This document shows positions 16,680 to 25,925 of a stretch of DNA of 64,000 nucleotides, piece by piece. Every line of letters begins with the position of its first letter. The first letter of the stretch is position 1. Below the pieces are notes generated by a model that made no database searches, had not been told where the DNA came from, and saw only the letters and a program-made list of their open reading frames with translations. The DNA comes from Rubrolithibacter danxiaensis. GTDB taxonomy: Bacteria > Bacteroidota > Bacteroidia > Sphingobacteriales > Sphingobacteriaceae. Made by a program: the position numbers and the translations under genes. The stretch is from positions 124,001 through 188,000 of the forward strand of contig NZ_JBKOPS010000002.1 in NCBI RefSeq assembly GCF_047272945.1, read 5' to 3'.

Positions 16680-19121
16680 ATGTTAACTAAAGCCTTTACA
16701 CATACACTCACTTTTACATTCCTTCTTATTTTTTGTTCCATTTCAATTTTTGCCCAGGAAACTGCGGTAATAAAAGGACGGGTTACAACCGCCGATGGGC
16801 TGCCTGCTGCAAATGTTTCCGTTCGTTTAAAGGGGAAGAATCACGGAGTTTTAACTGACAGCGAGGGAGATTATTTAATCAGAAAAATAAAAGCCGGAGA
16901 TTATATTTTACAGGTTTCTGCAATCGGATTAGTTGGCCAGGAAAGGAAGGTAAGTGTTACAGCAGGACAAGAGCTTGTAAACAACTTCATCTTATCCGAA
17001 AGTTTCTCTCAATTGCAGGAAGTAATCGTTTCTGCTAATAAAACAAACAAGTTCTCAAGAAAACAAAGCCCTTATGTAGCTAAAATGCCGCTTAAAAACC
17101 TGGAGAATCCACAGGTTTATAGTTCTGTATCAAAAGAACTGCTTTCAGAGCAGCTAATCTTTTCTGTAGATGATGCAGTTAAAAATGCACCGGGATTACA
17201 GAAAATGTGGGAGGCGACAGGCCGTGGAGGAGATGGTGGCGCATATTATAATTCACGCGGATTTATAATGCAAAGTCAGTTAAGAAATGGTATAGCCGGT
17301 AACGTTTCCAGCAGGATTGATGCGGCAAATCTGGAAAGTGTGGAGGTAATTAAAGGGCCTTCAGCAACGCTTTTTGGCAGTACGCTTACATCGTACGGCG
17401 GGCTGATTAACCGCGTTACCAAAAAACCCTTTGAAAATGTTGGTGGCGAAGTTTCTTATTCAACCGGAAGTTATTCTTTTAATCGCATAAGTGCCGATAT
17501 AAACAGTCCGCTAAATGCTGAAAAGAATCTTCTTTTAAGAGTTAATACCGCTTATAATTACGAGGGAAGCTTTCAGGATAATGGATTCGACAAAAGCTTT
17601 GTAATTGCCCCAAGTCTGTATTACCAAGCCAGCGACAGGCTGTCTTTTAACCTGGATGCGGAACTTTTTAACGGGCAAAACACAGGTAAACAAATTATTT
17701 TCTTTTATTTCCCGGTTTCCCAGATCGGTGGATCTACTCCTCAGGAATTAGGAATTGATTATAAACGTTCTTACTCCGCTAACGATATTACCCAAATTTC
17801 GAGAAGCAGTAATTACTTCGGGCAGATGAGTTATAAGTTTTCTGATAAATGGACATCACAAACAAATTTTACAAGCACTCATAGTTTTTCTGACGGACAT
17901 TACCCCTACTTCTACCTTTTGCCAAATGCCATTGCTACCGGCGATACTACCGCTACAGGCAGTGATTATTTATCGCGTAACGATCAGTCCACCGCCAACA
18001 GTGAAATAAATGTGTGGGAAATTCAGCAAAATTTTAACGGCGAATTTCGGATTGGAAACATGAAAAACAGGATTGTATTAGGACTGGATTTTTTCAGACA
18101 GAACTCAAACCAGTTCTTTTATGGCAGCAGTTTTGATGTTATAGCCAAGAACGGAACTATTCCAACCTACGGTAATTTTAATAAGAATAAACTGGATTCC
18201 GTTTATTACAGCCGTCCTTATGACTTTACATATCCTGTCCGGTTTAAATCAAATACATACAGCGCTTATATTTCTGATGTGATAAATGTTACAGACAGGC
18301 TTATTGCCTTAGCTGCTCTGCGGGTAGATTATTTTGACAACCTGGGAACATTTGATCAAACGACGGCAACAAATTCAGGGGCTTACCATCAGACAGCTTT
18401 CTCGCCAAAGTTCGGCCTTATCTTCCAGCCTGTAAAAGACAAGGTATCTTTATTTGCAAATTATCAGAACGGCTTTACCAATAAAACCGGAGTTGATTAT
18501 ACAGGCAAGAACTTTAAGCCCGAGCAGGCCGATCAAATTGAAGGGGGAATAAAGCTGGATGTATTTGGAGGGAAATTAAGCAGTACCTTATCTTATTACG
18601 ATATTAAAGTTAAAGATGTGGTGAGGAATTACACCGGCCCGGGTGCATTTCCCAATGCACAGATTCAGGATGGAACTCAGTTAAGCAAAGGTTTTGAAGC
18701 TGAAATAATTGCAAACCCATTCACAGGTTTAAATTTAGTGGCGGGATTTGCTTACAACGATTCGAGAATGGAAAAAGCGGATGCGGATATAGAAGGCAGA
18801 AGGCCCGGAACAGCCATGTCTCCTTACGCTGCTAATTTATGGGCAAGTTATCGGTTTCATGAAGGCATACTGCAAGGTTTGGGACTTGGATTTGGTGGTA
18901 ACTACGCAAGTGACAACATGATTGTAAACAGTGTAAGTATGGGCGTATTTACGCTTCCATCTTATACCATCCTAAACGCAAGCGTGTTTTACGATCAGCC
19001 GAAATACAGGATTGGCTTAAAAATGGATAATATTACCAATAAGCAATACTGGATTGGTTATGGTACAATGAATCCGCAAAAGTTAAGAAGTTTCAATGCC
19101 AGCGTTTCATTTAAATTCTAA
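16680..19121 (+). CDS. TonB-dependent siderophore receptor
   Basis: An outer-membrane ferric-siderophore-type receptor of 813 residues from the ATG at 16680. A TTG 33 bases upstream is in frame, but it would overlap the promoter and operator and is rejected. A signal peptide ends SIFAQ. A CarboxypepD_reg-like domain (VIKGRVTTADGLPAANVSVRLKG) comes first, then the plug (ESVEVIKGPSATLFGS near residue 220) and a barrel ending in Phe (NASVSFKF), as usual for BAM substrates. It is followed after 3 bases by a PepSY membrane protein gene, a common pair for iron uptake. The twin palindromes around its promoter suggest iron control. Confidence 0.9.
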   Translation: MLTKAFTHTLTFTFLLIFCSISIFAQETAVIKGRVTTADGLPAANVSVRLKGKNHGVLTDSEGDYLIRKIKAGDYILQVSAIGLVGQERKVSVTAGQELVNNFILSESFSQLQEVIVSANKTNKFSRKQSPYVAKMPLKNLENPQVYSSVSKELLSEQLIFSVDDAVKNAPGLQKMWEATGRGGDGGAYYNSRGFIMQSQLRNGIAGNVSSRIDAANLESVEVIKGPSATLFGSTLTSYGGLINRVTKKPFENVGGEVSYSTGSYSFNRISADINSPLNAEKNLLLRVNTAYNYEGSFQDNGFDKSFVIAPSLYYQASDRLSFNLDAELFNGQNTGKQIIFFYFPVSQIGGSTPQELGIDYKRSYSANDITQISRSSNYFGQMSYKFSDKWTSQTNFTSTHSFSDGHYPYFYLLPNAIATGDTTATGSDYLSRNDQSTANSEINVWEIQQNFNGEFRIGNMKNRIVLGLDFFRQNSNQFFYGSSFDVIAKNGTIPTYGNFNKNKLDSVYYSRPYDFTYPVRFKSNTYSAYISDVINVTDRLIALAALRVDYFDNLGTFDQTTATNSGAYHQTAFSPKFGLIFQPVKDKVSLFANYQNGFTNKTGVDYTGKNFKPEQADQIEGGIKLDVFGGKLSSTLSYYDIKVKDVVRNYTGPGAFPNAQIQDGTQLSKGFEAEIIANPFTGLNLVAGFAYNDSRMEKADADIEGRRPGTAMSPYAANLWASYRFHEGILQGLGLGFGGNYASDNMIVNSVSMGVFTLPSYTILNASVFYDQPKYRIGLKMDNITNKQYWIGYGTMNPQKLRSFNASVSFKF

Positions 19122-19124
19122 CCT

Positions 19125-20303
19125 ATGTATGTAAAAAAGATAGTCGGTAAATTACACCTTGTGCTCGGATTCGCATCCGGGCTCATTGTTTTATTTTTAA
19201 GCATAACAGGATGTATGCTGGCGTTTCAAAAAGAGATAGAACTGATTACGGCTCCTTACCAGTTTGTAGAGCCACAGTCGAAACCTGTTCTGCCACCGGC
19301 TCAATTGGGAAAAATTGCCCTTAAATCCTTGCCCGATAAAAAACTCCACAGTGTAATTTATCTGGATGACCGCCATTCGGCACAGGTAACGTTTTTCAGT
19401 GCTGAACCCGCTCATTATTATATTGTTTATATCAATCCATATTCGGGTAGCGTACTAAAAGTTAAGAATATGGAAAAGGATTTTTTCCGGATAATCATAA
19501 TGGGGCATTACTATTTATGGCTTCCGCCTCAAATCGGGCAGCCCATTGTGGCTTCGGCCACTTTGATGTTCTTAATTATGCTGATAACAGGAATAATTTT
19601 GTGGTGGCCCAAAAACAAAGCGGCAAGAAAACAACGCTTTACTATAAAATGGACTGCAAAATGGCGGCGTGTTAATTATGACATGCACAATGTTCCTGGC
19701 TTTTACATAACTTTTATTGCCATTTTTATAGCCATTACGGGCCTTGTTATGGGTTTTCAATGGTTTGCAAACTCGATTTACTGGGCGAGTTCGGGGGGTA
19801 AAACAATGTTACCTTACAGTGATCCGCTTTCTGTGAAAACGGTAAATGCAGTAAATATAAATGAGCCTGCAATAAATAAAATCTGGAGAACGGTAAGTGC
19901 CGAGAATCCTACGACAGAGCTTATTGAAATTCATTTTCCTGAATCCGACTCTTCTTCAATTATATCAGTCACAAATTCGGATGCATCTACTTTATGGAAA
20001 AGTGATTACCGTTATTTTGATCAGTATACGTTGAAAGAAAAGGAAGTAAACCATTTATACGGCCGGTTTGAGACAGCCTCCGTTGCCGATAAACTAATGC
20101 GAATGAACTACGATGTCCATATTGGGGCTATTATCGGCTTGCCGGGGAAAATTCTTGTTTTTTGCGCCAGCCTTGTCTGCGGAAGTTTACCGATAACCGG
20201 ATTCTATATATGGTTGGGCCGCAGGAAAAAGAAAAAATCAAAAGCAGCTGAAGGAATCAGGCTTTTAAGAATGAGAAAGTTAAGCTATTTAGCTAAACAA
20301 TAA
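19125..20303 (+). CDS. PepSY-associated TM helix protein (PiuB-like)
   Basis: A 392-residue inner-membrane protein with about four transmembrane segments: near residues 15-38 (LVLGFASGLIVLFLSITGCMLAFQKEIELI), 145-165, 195-215 and 340-362. A periplasmic PepSY-like part lies between the first two, with INPYSGSVLKV. The motifs HLVLGFASG, HYYLWLPP, HNVPGFY and NYDVHIGAIIGLPGK keep the His residues typical of the family, which include ferric-siderophore reductases. It forms an operon with the receptor upstream, so release or reduction of iron from the siderophore in the periplasm is the likely job (inference). The C-terminus is a Lys/Arg-rich cytoplasmic tail. Confidence 0.85.
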   Translation: MYVKKIVGKLHLVLGFASGLIVLFLSITGCMLAFQKEIELITAPYQFVEPQSKPVLPPAQLGKIALKSLPDKKLHSVIYLDDRHSAQVTFFSAEPAHYYIVYINPYSGSVLKVKNMEKDFFRIIIMGHYYLWLPPQIGQPIVASATLMFLIMLITGIILWWPKNKAARKQRFTIKWTAKWRRVNYDMHNVPGFYITFIAIFIAITGLVMGFQWFANSIYWASSGGKTMLPYSDPLSVKTVNAVNINEPAINKIWRTVSAENPTTELIEIHFPESDSSSIISVTNSDASTLWKSDYRYFDQYTLKEKEVNHLYGRFETASVADKLMRMNYDVHIGAIIGLPGKILVFCASLVCGSLPITGFYIWLGRRKKKKSKAAEGIRLLRMRKLSYLAKQ

Positions 20304-20326
20304 GGAAGAATCATCCATCAGAGGAA

Positions 20327-20764
20327 CTATTTTATCTCCTTCTCCAGTATATTCCTGCAGCCTTTTTCAATCATTTTATAAACAGGATCAAACTGCTCAT
20401 CTTCGTAATAGGGGTCCGGCACTATTTCCTGATCCAGAAGTAGTTTTACTTTCTGCTTATCTTTTTCAGAACGGGCCATACTTAAAACATCACGTAAATT
20501 CATTCTGTCCATCACGTAAATGCGGTCATATTCATCAAAGTCCTGAATCCGGAATTGCCTGCAACATTGCCTGGAAATATCTACCCCATACTTTTTTGCG
20601 ATAGCAATTGAACGATGGTCGGGAGGTGAACCGATATGCCAGTTTCCTGTTCCTGCCGAATCAATTTCCCAATCAAGCCCTTTTTCTTTTACCAAATGCT
20701 CCATAATGCCGTGAGCAAGAGGTGATCGGCAGATGTTGCCAAGGCAAACCATTAAAATCTTCAT
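20327..20764 (-). CDS. Low-molecular-weight protein-tyrosine phosphatase
   Basis: A cytoplasmic phosphatase of about 145 residues, normal for the family. The catalytic P-loop CLGNICRS (CX5R) begins at residue 7 and the general-acid Asp lies in VPDPYY near the C-terminus. I start it at the ATG at 20764 (MKILMVCLGNICRS), eight codons inside the longest frame, because the P-loop always sits close to the N-terminus. The start lies within 5 bases of the stop of the S1/P1 nuclease gene, so the two are co-transcribed. The substrate is unknown; many relatives act on tyrosine kinases of polysaccharide export, none of which is nearby. Confidence 0.9.
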   Translation of the reverse strand: MKILMVCLGNICRSPLAHGIMEHLVKEKGLDWEIDSAGTGNWHIGSPPDHRSIAIAKKYGVDISRQCCRQFRIQDFDEYDRIYVMDRMNLRDVLSMARSEKDKQKVKLLLDQEIVPDPYYEDEQFDPVYKMIEKGCRNILEKEIK

Positions 20765-20768
20765 TGTG

Positions 20769-21560
20769 CTAACTTCCAAAAATTTCATTTAATAAACCCG
20801 CCAGGTGAACTCCGCCTTTCAGTAACTGCGAATTCAACGTAGCAAGGTTTTCATAATTATAACGATAACTTAATTTAGCATTCGGGGGAACATCGGCATA
20901 TAATTTTTCAGCAAGTACGTAAGAATCGAAAAACCATTTGTTCAAACCTTCTTTCTGCCATTTGTTAAGCTCTGCTTGCGACGGATGATTAATCGCCTGA
21001 ATATATTCTGTGTAACTCAGTTTTTGAAATTCGATTAATTGCGAATCCCATAAGCCGTGCATGTCTGTTCTTTTATTGAACCAGGAAACTTTTATATTAT
21101 TTCCTCCTTTGTCCTCGGCATAACCAACATGAAATGGCTGGTGGATATCAGCAACAATATGGATAAGAAGTCGCAGGTATAATACCTTCTTTTCTTTTGG
21201 CAAAGACTTTTTCTTAAGCTCATCAATAAGGAATTTAAGCTTAGTATAGGCATTTACCGAGGTGTCTTTTTTAAGAACTTGGTTCATGTTGGTAAACGAA
21301 AGCCCTTTATCAAAATTAATATAATGCCATCTGCCCAGATAATTATAAGCAGGATCTGATTTTACAAAATCAGCCCAGTTTGAAGCAATAGCAAGGGATT
21401 CATTTCCCAATATTTTTCTTATTTCATCAAGTGTTTTCTTACTGAGATAGCTTTCTGCTATTCCGCCAACAATGCGATGCCCCAATATTCCCCAGGCCAT
21501 AGTATTGGCTGGAATATAAACAAGCAATATGCAAATTAAGATTATCCTGCTTTTTGACAT
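20769..21560 (-). CDS. S1/P1-type nuclease, exported
   Basis: A zinc-dependent single-strand nuclease/3'-nucleotidase family member of 263 residues. The signal peptide ends at MAW, so that Trp23 would become the mature N-terminus, which ligates zinc in this family. Other ligand motifs are GHRIVGGIAE near residue 28, HYINFD near residue 90, LIHIVADIHQPFHVGYAEDKGGN near residue 130 and DMHGLWDSQLIE near residue 170. All are present, so it should be active, probably scavenging nucleotides in the periplasm. It is followed by the phosphatase gene and preceded by a lipoprotein gene 7 bases away, giving a three-gene minus-strand unit. Confidence 0.9.
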   Translation of the reverse strand: MSKSRIILICILLVYIPANTMAWGILGHRIVGGIAESYLSKKTLDEIRKILGNESLAIASNWADFVKSDPAYNYLGRWHYINFDKGLSFTNMNQVLKKDTSVNAYTKLKFLIDELKKKSLPKEKKVLYLRLLIHIVADIHQPFHVGYAEDKGGNNIKVSWFNKRTDMHGLWDSQLIEFQKLSYTEYIQAINHPSQAELNKWQKEGLNKWFFDSYVLAEKLYADVPPNAKLSYRYNYENLATLNSQLLKGGVHLAGLLNEIFGS

Positions 21561-21567
21561 GAAAAAT

Positions 21568-22074
21568 TTAAAGAGGTTTTGGAATACAGGTTATTCTTTT
21601 CCTGAGTGTTAAAAATAGAGGAGCATGCTGGTTAAGGTCTTTTAACTCCAGGGAATTGCCAGTACGTTTTTTTACAATCCACACCGGCAGGTAACGGCCG
21701 ATGCGATGGCAACCGGATATTTTTTGTTTGTAGTTAGCCTTAGTGAAGGTACCGTCTAAGTATATGGTATCGTTTCTTTGCAAGTAGGTGCCTTTTGCAT
21801 ATTCTATCCAACTACCATTACTAAAACAGCTATCCTGATAATGATTTACTTTTGCGTGTGTTTCAAACTGAACATAAAATGAATCGCACGTAAAAACAAA
21901 CTTATGCCGGGTGTATTCAAGCAATTGCTCTTTATAGGGAATAGAGTCCTGAATCCATTCTCCCTGTAAAAAGTCTACGCCGCTTCCCTGCACATTTTTA
22001 TTGAATTTACAGGATGCGAACACGACTGTTAATGCCACAGATAAAAGGAGAAAGGCTAAAAGTTTATTTGTCAT
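21568..22074 (-). CDS. Hypothetical lipoprotein
   Basis: A 168-residue lipoprotein with signal and lipobox VVFASC (Cys near residue 22). The start is the ATG at 22074; a TTG two codons upstream is weaker. The mature part is rich in beta-type segments with several Cys (TCDSFYV, QDSCFSNGSWIEY, ISGCHRIGRY) and resembles small lipocalin-like Bacteroidota lipoproteins, with no motif I can name. It is the first gene of the unit with the S1/P1 nuclease and phosphatase. Confidence 0.65.
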   Translation of the reverse strand: MTNKLLAFLLLSVALTVVFASCKFNKNVQGSGVDFLQGEWIQDSIPYKEQLLEYTRHKFVFTCDSFYVQFETHAKVNHYQDSCFSNGSWIEYAKGTYLQRNDTIYLDGTFTKANYKQKISGCHRIGRYLPVWIVKKRTGNSLELKDLNQHAPLFLTLRKRITCIPKPL

Positions 22075-22121
22075 TATCAATCGTAATCATCCTGCCCATG
22101 CTTCTTTGAAGAGCGAAGCGA

Positions 22122-22187
22122 ATTGTCATTCTGAACGGAGTAGGGAGATTGCTTCTTTTAGCTATCAAATCCGCTCAGAATGACAAT
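22122..22187. repeat. REP-like palindromic repeat (GTCATTCTGA family)
   Basis: ATTGTCATTCTGAACGGA at 22122-22139 is matched 17 of 18 by the reverse complement of TCCGCTCAGAATGACAAT at 22170-22187, around a 30-base loop. GTCATTCTGA-type palindromes are common dispersed intergenic repeats in many bacteria. It separates the lipoprotein promoter from the fumC 3' end and may act as the fumC terminator. Confidence 0.75.
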
Positions 22188-22193
22188 ATGAAA

Positions 22194-23591
22194 TTATTTT
22201 ATCCCTCCGATCATGTCTTCAGGACGTACCCATTTATCAAACTCTTCGTTTGTAAGCAGGTTAAGTTCAAGTGCCGCCTCCCGTAAGGATTTATTTTCTT
22301 TATGTGCTTTTTTAGCAATTTTAGCCGCATTCTCATACCCGATATGAGGATTTAATGCTGTAACAAGCATCAAAGAATTTTCAACATGTTTTTTAATTCC
22401 TTCATAATTCGGGGCAATTCCAACAGCACAGTGATCATTGAAGGATACGCAGGCATCACCGATTAATCGGGCCGATTGCAGGAAGTTAGCAGCAATTAGA
22501 GGCTTAAAAACATTTAATTCGTAATGGCCGTTAGAGCCACCAATAGAAATGGTAACATCGTTACCCATTACCTGAGCAGCAACCATTGTCATAGCCTCAT
22601 TTTGTGTTGGATTTACTTTTCCGGGCATAATGGAGGAGCCTGGTTCGTTCTCGGGAATAAATAGTTCGCCAATACCTGACCGCGGCCCTGAAGCCAGCAT
22701 ACGGATATCATTGGCAATCTTCATCAAAGAAACAGCCAGCTGCTTTAGGGCTCCGTGAGTTTCAACCATCGCGTCATGCGCAGCTAAAGCTTCAAATTTA
22801 TTTTCTGCAGTTCTGAATGGCAGACCGGTAAACTTAGAGATGTACCCGGCAACTTTTACATCGTAGCCTTTAGGAGTGTTAATACCAGTACCTACTGCCG
22901 TTCCGCCAAGGGCAAGTTCCGACAAGTGGTCCAGTGTATTTCGCAAAGCTTTCAAGCCATGTTCAAGTTGAGAAACATATCCCGAAAATTCCTGCCCTAA
23001 AGTTAGAGGCGTAGCATCCATTAAATGCGTACGGCCAATTTTTACCACATCTTTAAACTCTTCGGATTTTGCTTTTAAAGTATCTCTTAATTTTTCTACT
23101 CCGGGAATGGTAACTTCTACAACTATTTTATAAGCCGCAATGTGCATTGCGGTAGGATACGTATCGTTTGATGACTGCGATTTATTTACATCGTCATTCG
23201 GATGAATAAAGGTTTTCCCTTCGCCTAATTTATGCCCCTGAATTACGTGCGCACGGTTGGCTATAACCTCATTCACATTCATGTTAGATTGCGTTCCTGA
23301 TCCTGTTTGCCAGATAACCAATGGGAATTCGGCATCCAGCTGCCTGTTCAGTATTTCATCGCAAACCTGTGCTATCAGATCTCTTTTTTCTGCCGGAAGT
23401 ACATTACAGTCTGCATTGGTAAAAGCCGCTGCCTTTTTCAGGTAAGCAAATGCATAAATAATTTCTTTAGGCATAGAAGCTTCCGGCCCTATTTTAAAAT
23501 TATTGCGTGAGCGTTCTGTTTGCGCTCCCCAGTATTTATCTGCGGGAACCTGTACTTCCCCCATGGTGTCATGTTCAATTCTGTAAGCCAT
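22194..23591 (-). CDS. fumC: Fumarate hydratase, class II
   Basis: It hydrates fumarate to L-malate in the TCA cycle. The 465-residue length is normal for the iron-free class II enzyme. The family signature GSSIMPGKVNPTQNEA lies near residue 317, with the catalytic Ser loop intact. Other blocks are TERSRNNFKIG near residue 25, SGTQSNMNVNEVIANRA near residue 97 and GRTHLMDATPLTLGQE near residue 184. Confusion with aspartase is possible in this superfamily, but the N-terminal block and length favour fumarase. It is monocistronic, with a likely promoter at 23614-23621 and a REP-like palindrome after the stop. Confidence 0.94.
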   Translation of the reverse strand: MAYRIEHDTMGEVQVPADKYWGAQTERSRNNFKIGPEASMPKEIIYAFAYLKKAAAFTNADCNVLPAEKRDLIAQVCDEILNRQLDAEFPLVIWQTGSGTQSNMNVNEVIANRAHVIQGHKLGEGKTFIHPNDDVNKSQSSNDTYPTAMHIAAYKIVVEVTIPGVEKLRDTLKAKSEEFKDVVKIGRTHLMDATPLTLGQEFSGYVSQLEHGLKALRNTLDHLSELALGGTAVGTGINTPKGYDVKVAGYISKFTGLPFRTAENKFEALAAHDAMVETHGALKQLAVSLMKIANDIRMLASGPRSGIGELFIPENEPGSSIMPGKVNPTQNEAMTMVAAQVMGNDVTISIGGSNGHYELNVFKPLIAANFLQSARLIGDACVSFNDHCAVGIAPNYEGIKKHVENSLMLVTALNPHIGYENAAKIAKKAHKENKSLREAALELNLLTNEEFDKWVRPEDMIGGIK

Positions 23592-23613
23592 AATCAGGAT
23601 GATTGTTATGCCG

Positions 23614-23621
23614 CAAATTTA
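23614..23621 (-). promoter_or_regulatory. Likely -7 element of fumC
   Basis: On the minus strand the bases read TAAATTTG, an exact TAnnTTTG match, 22 bases upstream of the fumC ATG. No good TTG -33 element is evident. Confidence 0.4.
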
Positions 23622-23741
23622 GATTTTTTAACTAAACTCTCTACATTTACATTCTTCGTTTTTAAGTGTTTAAAACTCTTTTAATCGTCTCTCTACAATA
23701 ATTTTTAATTTCAGCCATTCTTATCTTATATCTATTTGCTA

Positions 23742-24932
23742 ATGATTAGTTGTTTTAGAAGCGTATTCTTACTTGTTTTTTGCAGTATTTTAATTTTTTC
23801 GTGCTCATCAGAAAGGAAAAAAAATGTAGTCCGGACCCAGGAAGAGGATAAATCAGACAGTTTATCATTGATTTACGACCCCGCTAAAGCAGATCCGCGG
23901 ATAGATGCTTTTATGAAAAATCTGCATAAAAGGTACGGTTTTAACGGTAATGTGCTTGTAGCAAAAAAAGGCAAAATAATTTACGAAAACGCAATAGGCT
24001 GGGCAGATTATCTTCACAGAGACAGTTTAAAGATCGATTCTCAATTTGAGCTTGCCTCGGTTACCAAACCCTTTACCGCAACTGCTATTATGATGCTGGT
24101 AGAAAGAGGAAAGTTAAGACTTGATCAGAACGTGAAAGAGTTCTTTCCAAATTTTCCTTATGAGGGAATCACCATACGGCTGCTGTTATGCCATCGTTCC
24201 GGTTTGATGAATTACGTTTATTTTACCGACAGAATCTGGAAGGATAAAAAGAAGGGGATGTCGAATACCGATGTAATGAACCTGATTGCTGAATATAAGC
24301 CGGCGCCTTATACCAAGCCGGATAAAACGTTTCATTATAATAATTCAAACTTCATGATACTGGGTGCTATTATTGAAAAAGTAAGCGGCCAGCGTTATTC
24401 TCAGTTTATGAAGGAAAATGTTTTTTTGCCTGCAGGAATGAAACATACGGCTGTTTATTCAAAAGCAGAGTATGAAAAAATACCGGTGGATGTAGTTGGA
24501 CACGACAGAACCTGGCGTTATTCAGTTGTTCAGAATTTTCTCGATGGTCCCGTGGGCGATAAGGGTATTTACAGTACTATTCACGATCTGTTTTTATTTG
24601 ACCGGGCATTGAGAAAAGGGAAACTTTTGAAAAAAAGCAGCCTTGATTCAATGTACACAGGCCATAATGAAATGATTCGTGGACACTTTAATTACGGATA
24701 CGGATGGCGGTTGTTTGAAGGAAACGGGCATAAAATTGCTTATCATACCGGTTGGTGGCATGGCTTCAGGCATATTTACCTCCGCGATCTTACTGCCGAT
24801 GTTACCATCGTTCTTCTTCAGAATATCACCAACGGCAGTTTGCTTAAGCTGGATGAATTGTTTCATATGGTGGGCATGCCGGTAGTTAGAAAAAGTGCAT
24901 ACAACGGCGCAGGTATCACTTCTGAGGATTAG
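23742..24932 (+). CDS. Serine hydrolase lipoprotein (class C beta-lactamase/PBP fold)
   Basis: A 396-residue lipoprotein (lipobox LIFSC, Cys near residue 19) of the beta-lactamase-related family. The three active-site motifs are present: SxxK as SVTK near residue 103, YxN as YNN near residue 203, and HTG in AYHTGWWHGF near residue 335. Such proteins act as D-Ala peptidases, esterases or amidases on the cell surface; the substrate cannot be told. I use the ATG at 23742 rather than a TTG two codons upstream. It is followed by a small hairpin near 24937-24964 that could terminate it. Confidence 0.85.
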   Translation: MISCFRSVFLLVFCSILIFSCSSERKKNVVRTQEEDKSDSLSLIYDPAKADPRIDAFMKNLHKRYGFNGNVLVAKKGKIIYENAIGWADYLHRDSLKIDSQFELASVTKPFTATAIMMLVERGKLRLDQNVKEFFPNFPYEGITIRLLLCHRSGLMNYVYFTDRIWKDKKKGMSNTDVMNLIAEYKPAPYTKPDKTFHYNNSNFMILGAIIEKVSGQRYSQFMKENVFLPAGMKHTAVYSKAEYEKIPVDVVGHDRTWRYSVVQNFLDGPVGDKGIYSTIHDLFLFDRALRKGKLLKKSSLDSMYTGHNEMIRGHFNYGYGWRLFEGNGHKIAYHTGWWHGFRHIYLRDLTADVTIVLLQNITNGSLLKLDELFHMVGMPVVRKSAYNGAGITSED

Positions 24933-24936
24933 AATA

Positions 24937-24964
24937 AAAATTTACCTACCGACTGGTAAAATTT
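24937..24964 (+). terminator. Possible terminator of the serine hydrolase gene
   Basis: AATTTACC and GGTAAAATT pair with one bulge over a 7-base loop, followed by an AT-rich tract with several T. The stem is short and AT-rich. Confidence 0.4.
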
Positions 24965-24990
24965 AATTATTTTATTATTCTTGCTCTTTG

Positions 24991-25030
24991 CAATACTTAT
25001 TAACTTGTATAAATAATTAAATAAGTATTG
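24991..25030. repeat. Inverted repeat with 11-bp perfect arms
   Basis: CAATACTTATT (24991-25001) and AATAAGTATTG (25020-25030) are perfect inverted arms with an 18-base AT-rich loop, in the 199-base gap before the response regulator gene. It may be an operator or RNA hairpin; no function is shown. Confidence 0.55.
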
Positions 25031-25131
25031 TCTGAATCAAAATTTAAGATCAACGGTTCTATTTAGAGTAAGTAGAATAGCCTTTTTTTGATGTTCGGAA
25101 AAAGCTTTTATATTTAACGCTTGCTGATTGT

Positions 25132-25508
25132 ATGAGTAAAGTTTTCATTATTGATGACGATCCGATTCATCAAAGAATTGTGCAGATCATGGTTGAAAAG
25201 CACAAGATATTTACAGAATATAAAAGCTTTACGGATGCTCGTTTAGCCCTGGCTGATTTGTCGGAAAATGCGATGGATGCAGATGCTTTGCCGGATGTAA
25301 TTCTGCTGGATCTGAACATGCCTTTAATGGATGGGGATTTTTAGAAAAGTTCAAATTTTTAAAATCAGAACTTAAAAAAGAGATAAAAATATATATTGTA
25401 AGTTCATCGGTTGATGAGAAGGACATTTTAAAATCAGAAACTTATTCATTTGTAAAACGCTTTATTTCTAAACCACTTTCTCCCGATATTATTAAAAGTA
25501 CGCTTTAA
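25132..25508 (+). pseudogene. Single-domain response regulator, frameshifted
   Basis: Residues from 25132 read a good receiver domain (VFIIDDDPIHQRIV, then LLDLNMPLMDG with the phospho-acceptor Asp) but stop at 25342-25344. Reading one frame over from there restores the rest: LEKFKFLKSEL, YIVSSSVDEKD, then FVKRFISKPLSPDII with the conserved Lys, ending at a TAA at 25506-25508. The break falls in a run of five T where six would keep the frame. Everything else, about 125 residues, is intact. Either a recent mutation or a sequencing slip in the homopolymer explains it. The full protein would be a stand-alone receiver without output domain. Confidence 0.85.
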
Positions 25509-25559
25509 ACTTTTAACACTTCCGTCTGTTTTTATTTTGGTCCTTTTAAATAAGAAATT

Positions 25560-25868
25560 ATGTTTGATAAATTAATGCAAGCGCAGCAAAAAGCTGAAGA
25601 AATAAAAAAACGCTTAAATGATATTACTGTAACGGGCGAGGCAGAGAGTGGTAAAGTAAAAGTTACGGCAACGGGTAACAAGGAAATTAAATCCATTGAA
25701 ATAGATCAGGAATTTCTGAGTGCAGCAGATAAAGAAGAACTGGAAGAATTACTTATTGTTGCCGTAAATAAAGCATTATCACAGGCAGAAAATACAAGCC
25801 AGGCAGAAATGCAGGCCGCAACCCGCGATATGCTTGGAGGCTTAGGTGGAATGTTTGGAGGAATATAA
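25560..25868 (+). CDS. YbaB/EbfC family nucleoid-associated protein
   Basis: A 102-residue DNA-binding protein of the YbaB/EbfC family, which coats the nucleoid as dimers. It begins MFDKLMQAQQKAEEIKKRL and has the core motif GEAESGKVKVTATGNKEIKSIEID and a Gly-rich C-terminal tail with Met. Length and layout are typical. In many bacteria it follows dnaX, but here its neighbours are a response regulator remnant and a UPF0173 hydrolase gene. Confidence 0.88.
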   Translation: MFDKLMQAQQKAEEIKKRLNDITVTGEAESGKVKVTATGNKEIKSIEIDQEFLSAADKEELEELLIVAVNKALSQAENTSQAEMQAATRDMLGGLGGMFGGI

Positions 25869-25925
25869 CCTATTTAGCTTATCTCAATAATACTCACATC
25901 TAATCTCTCAAATCTTTAAAAAAAG

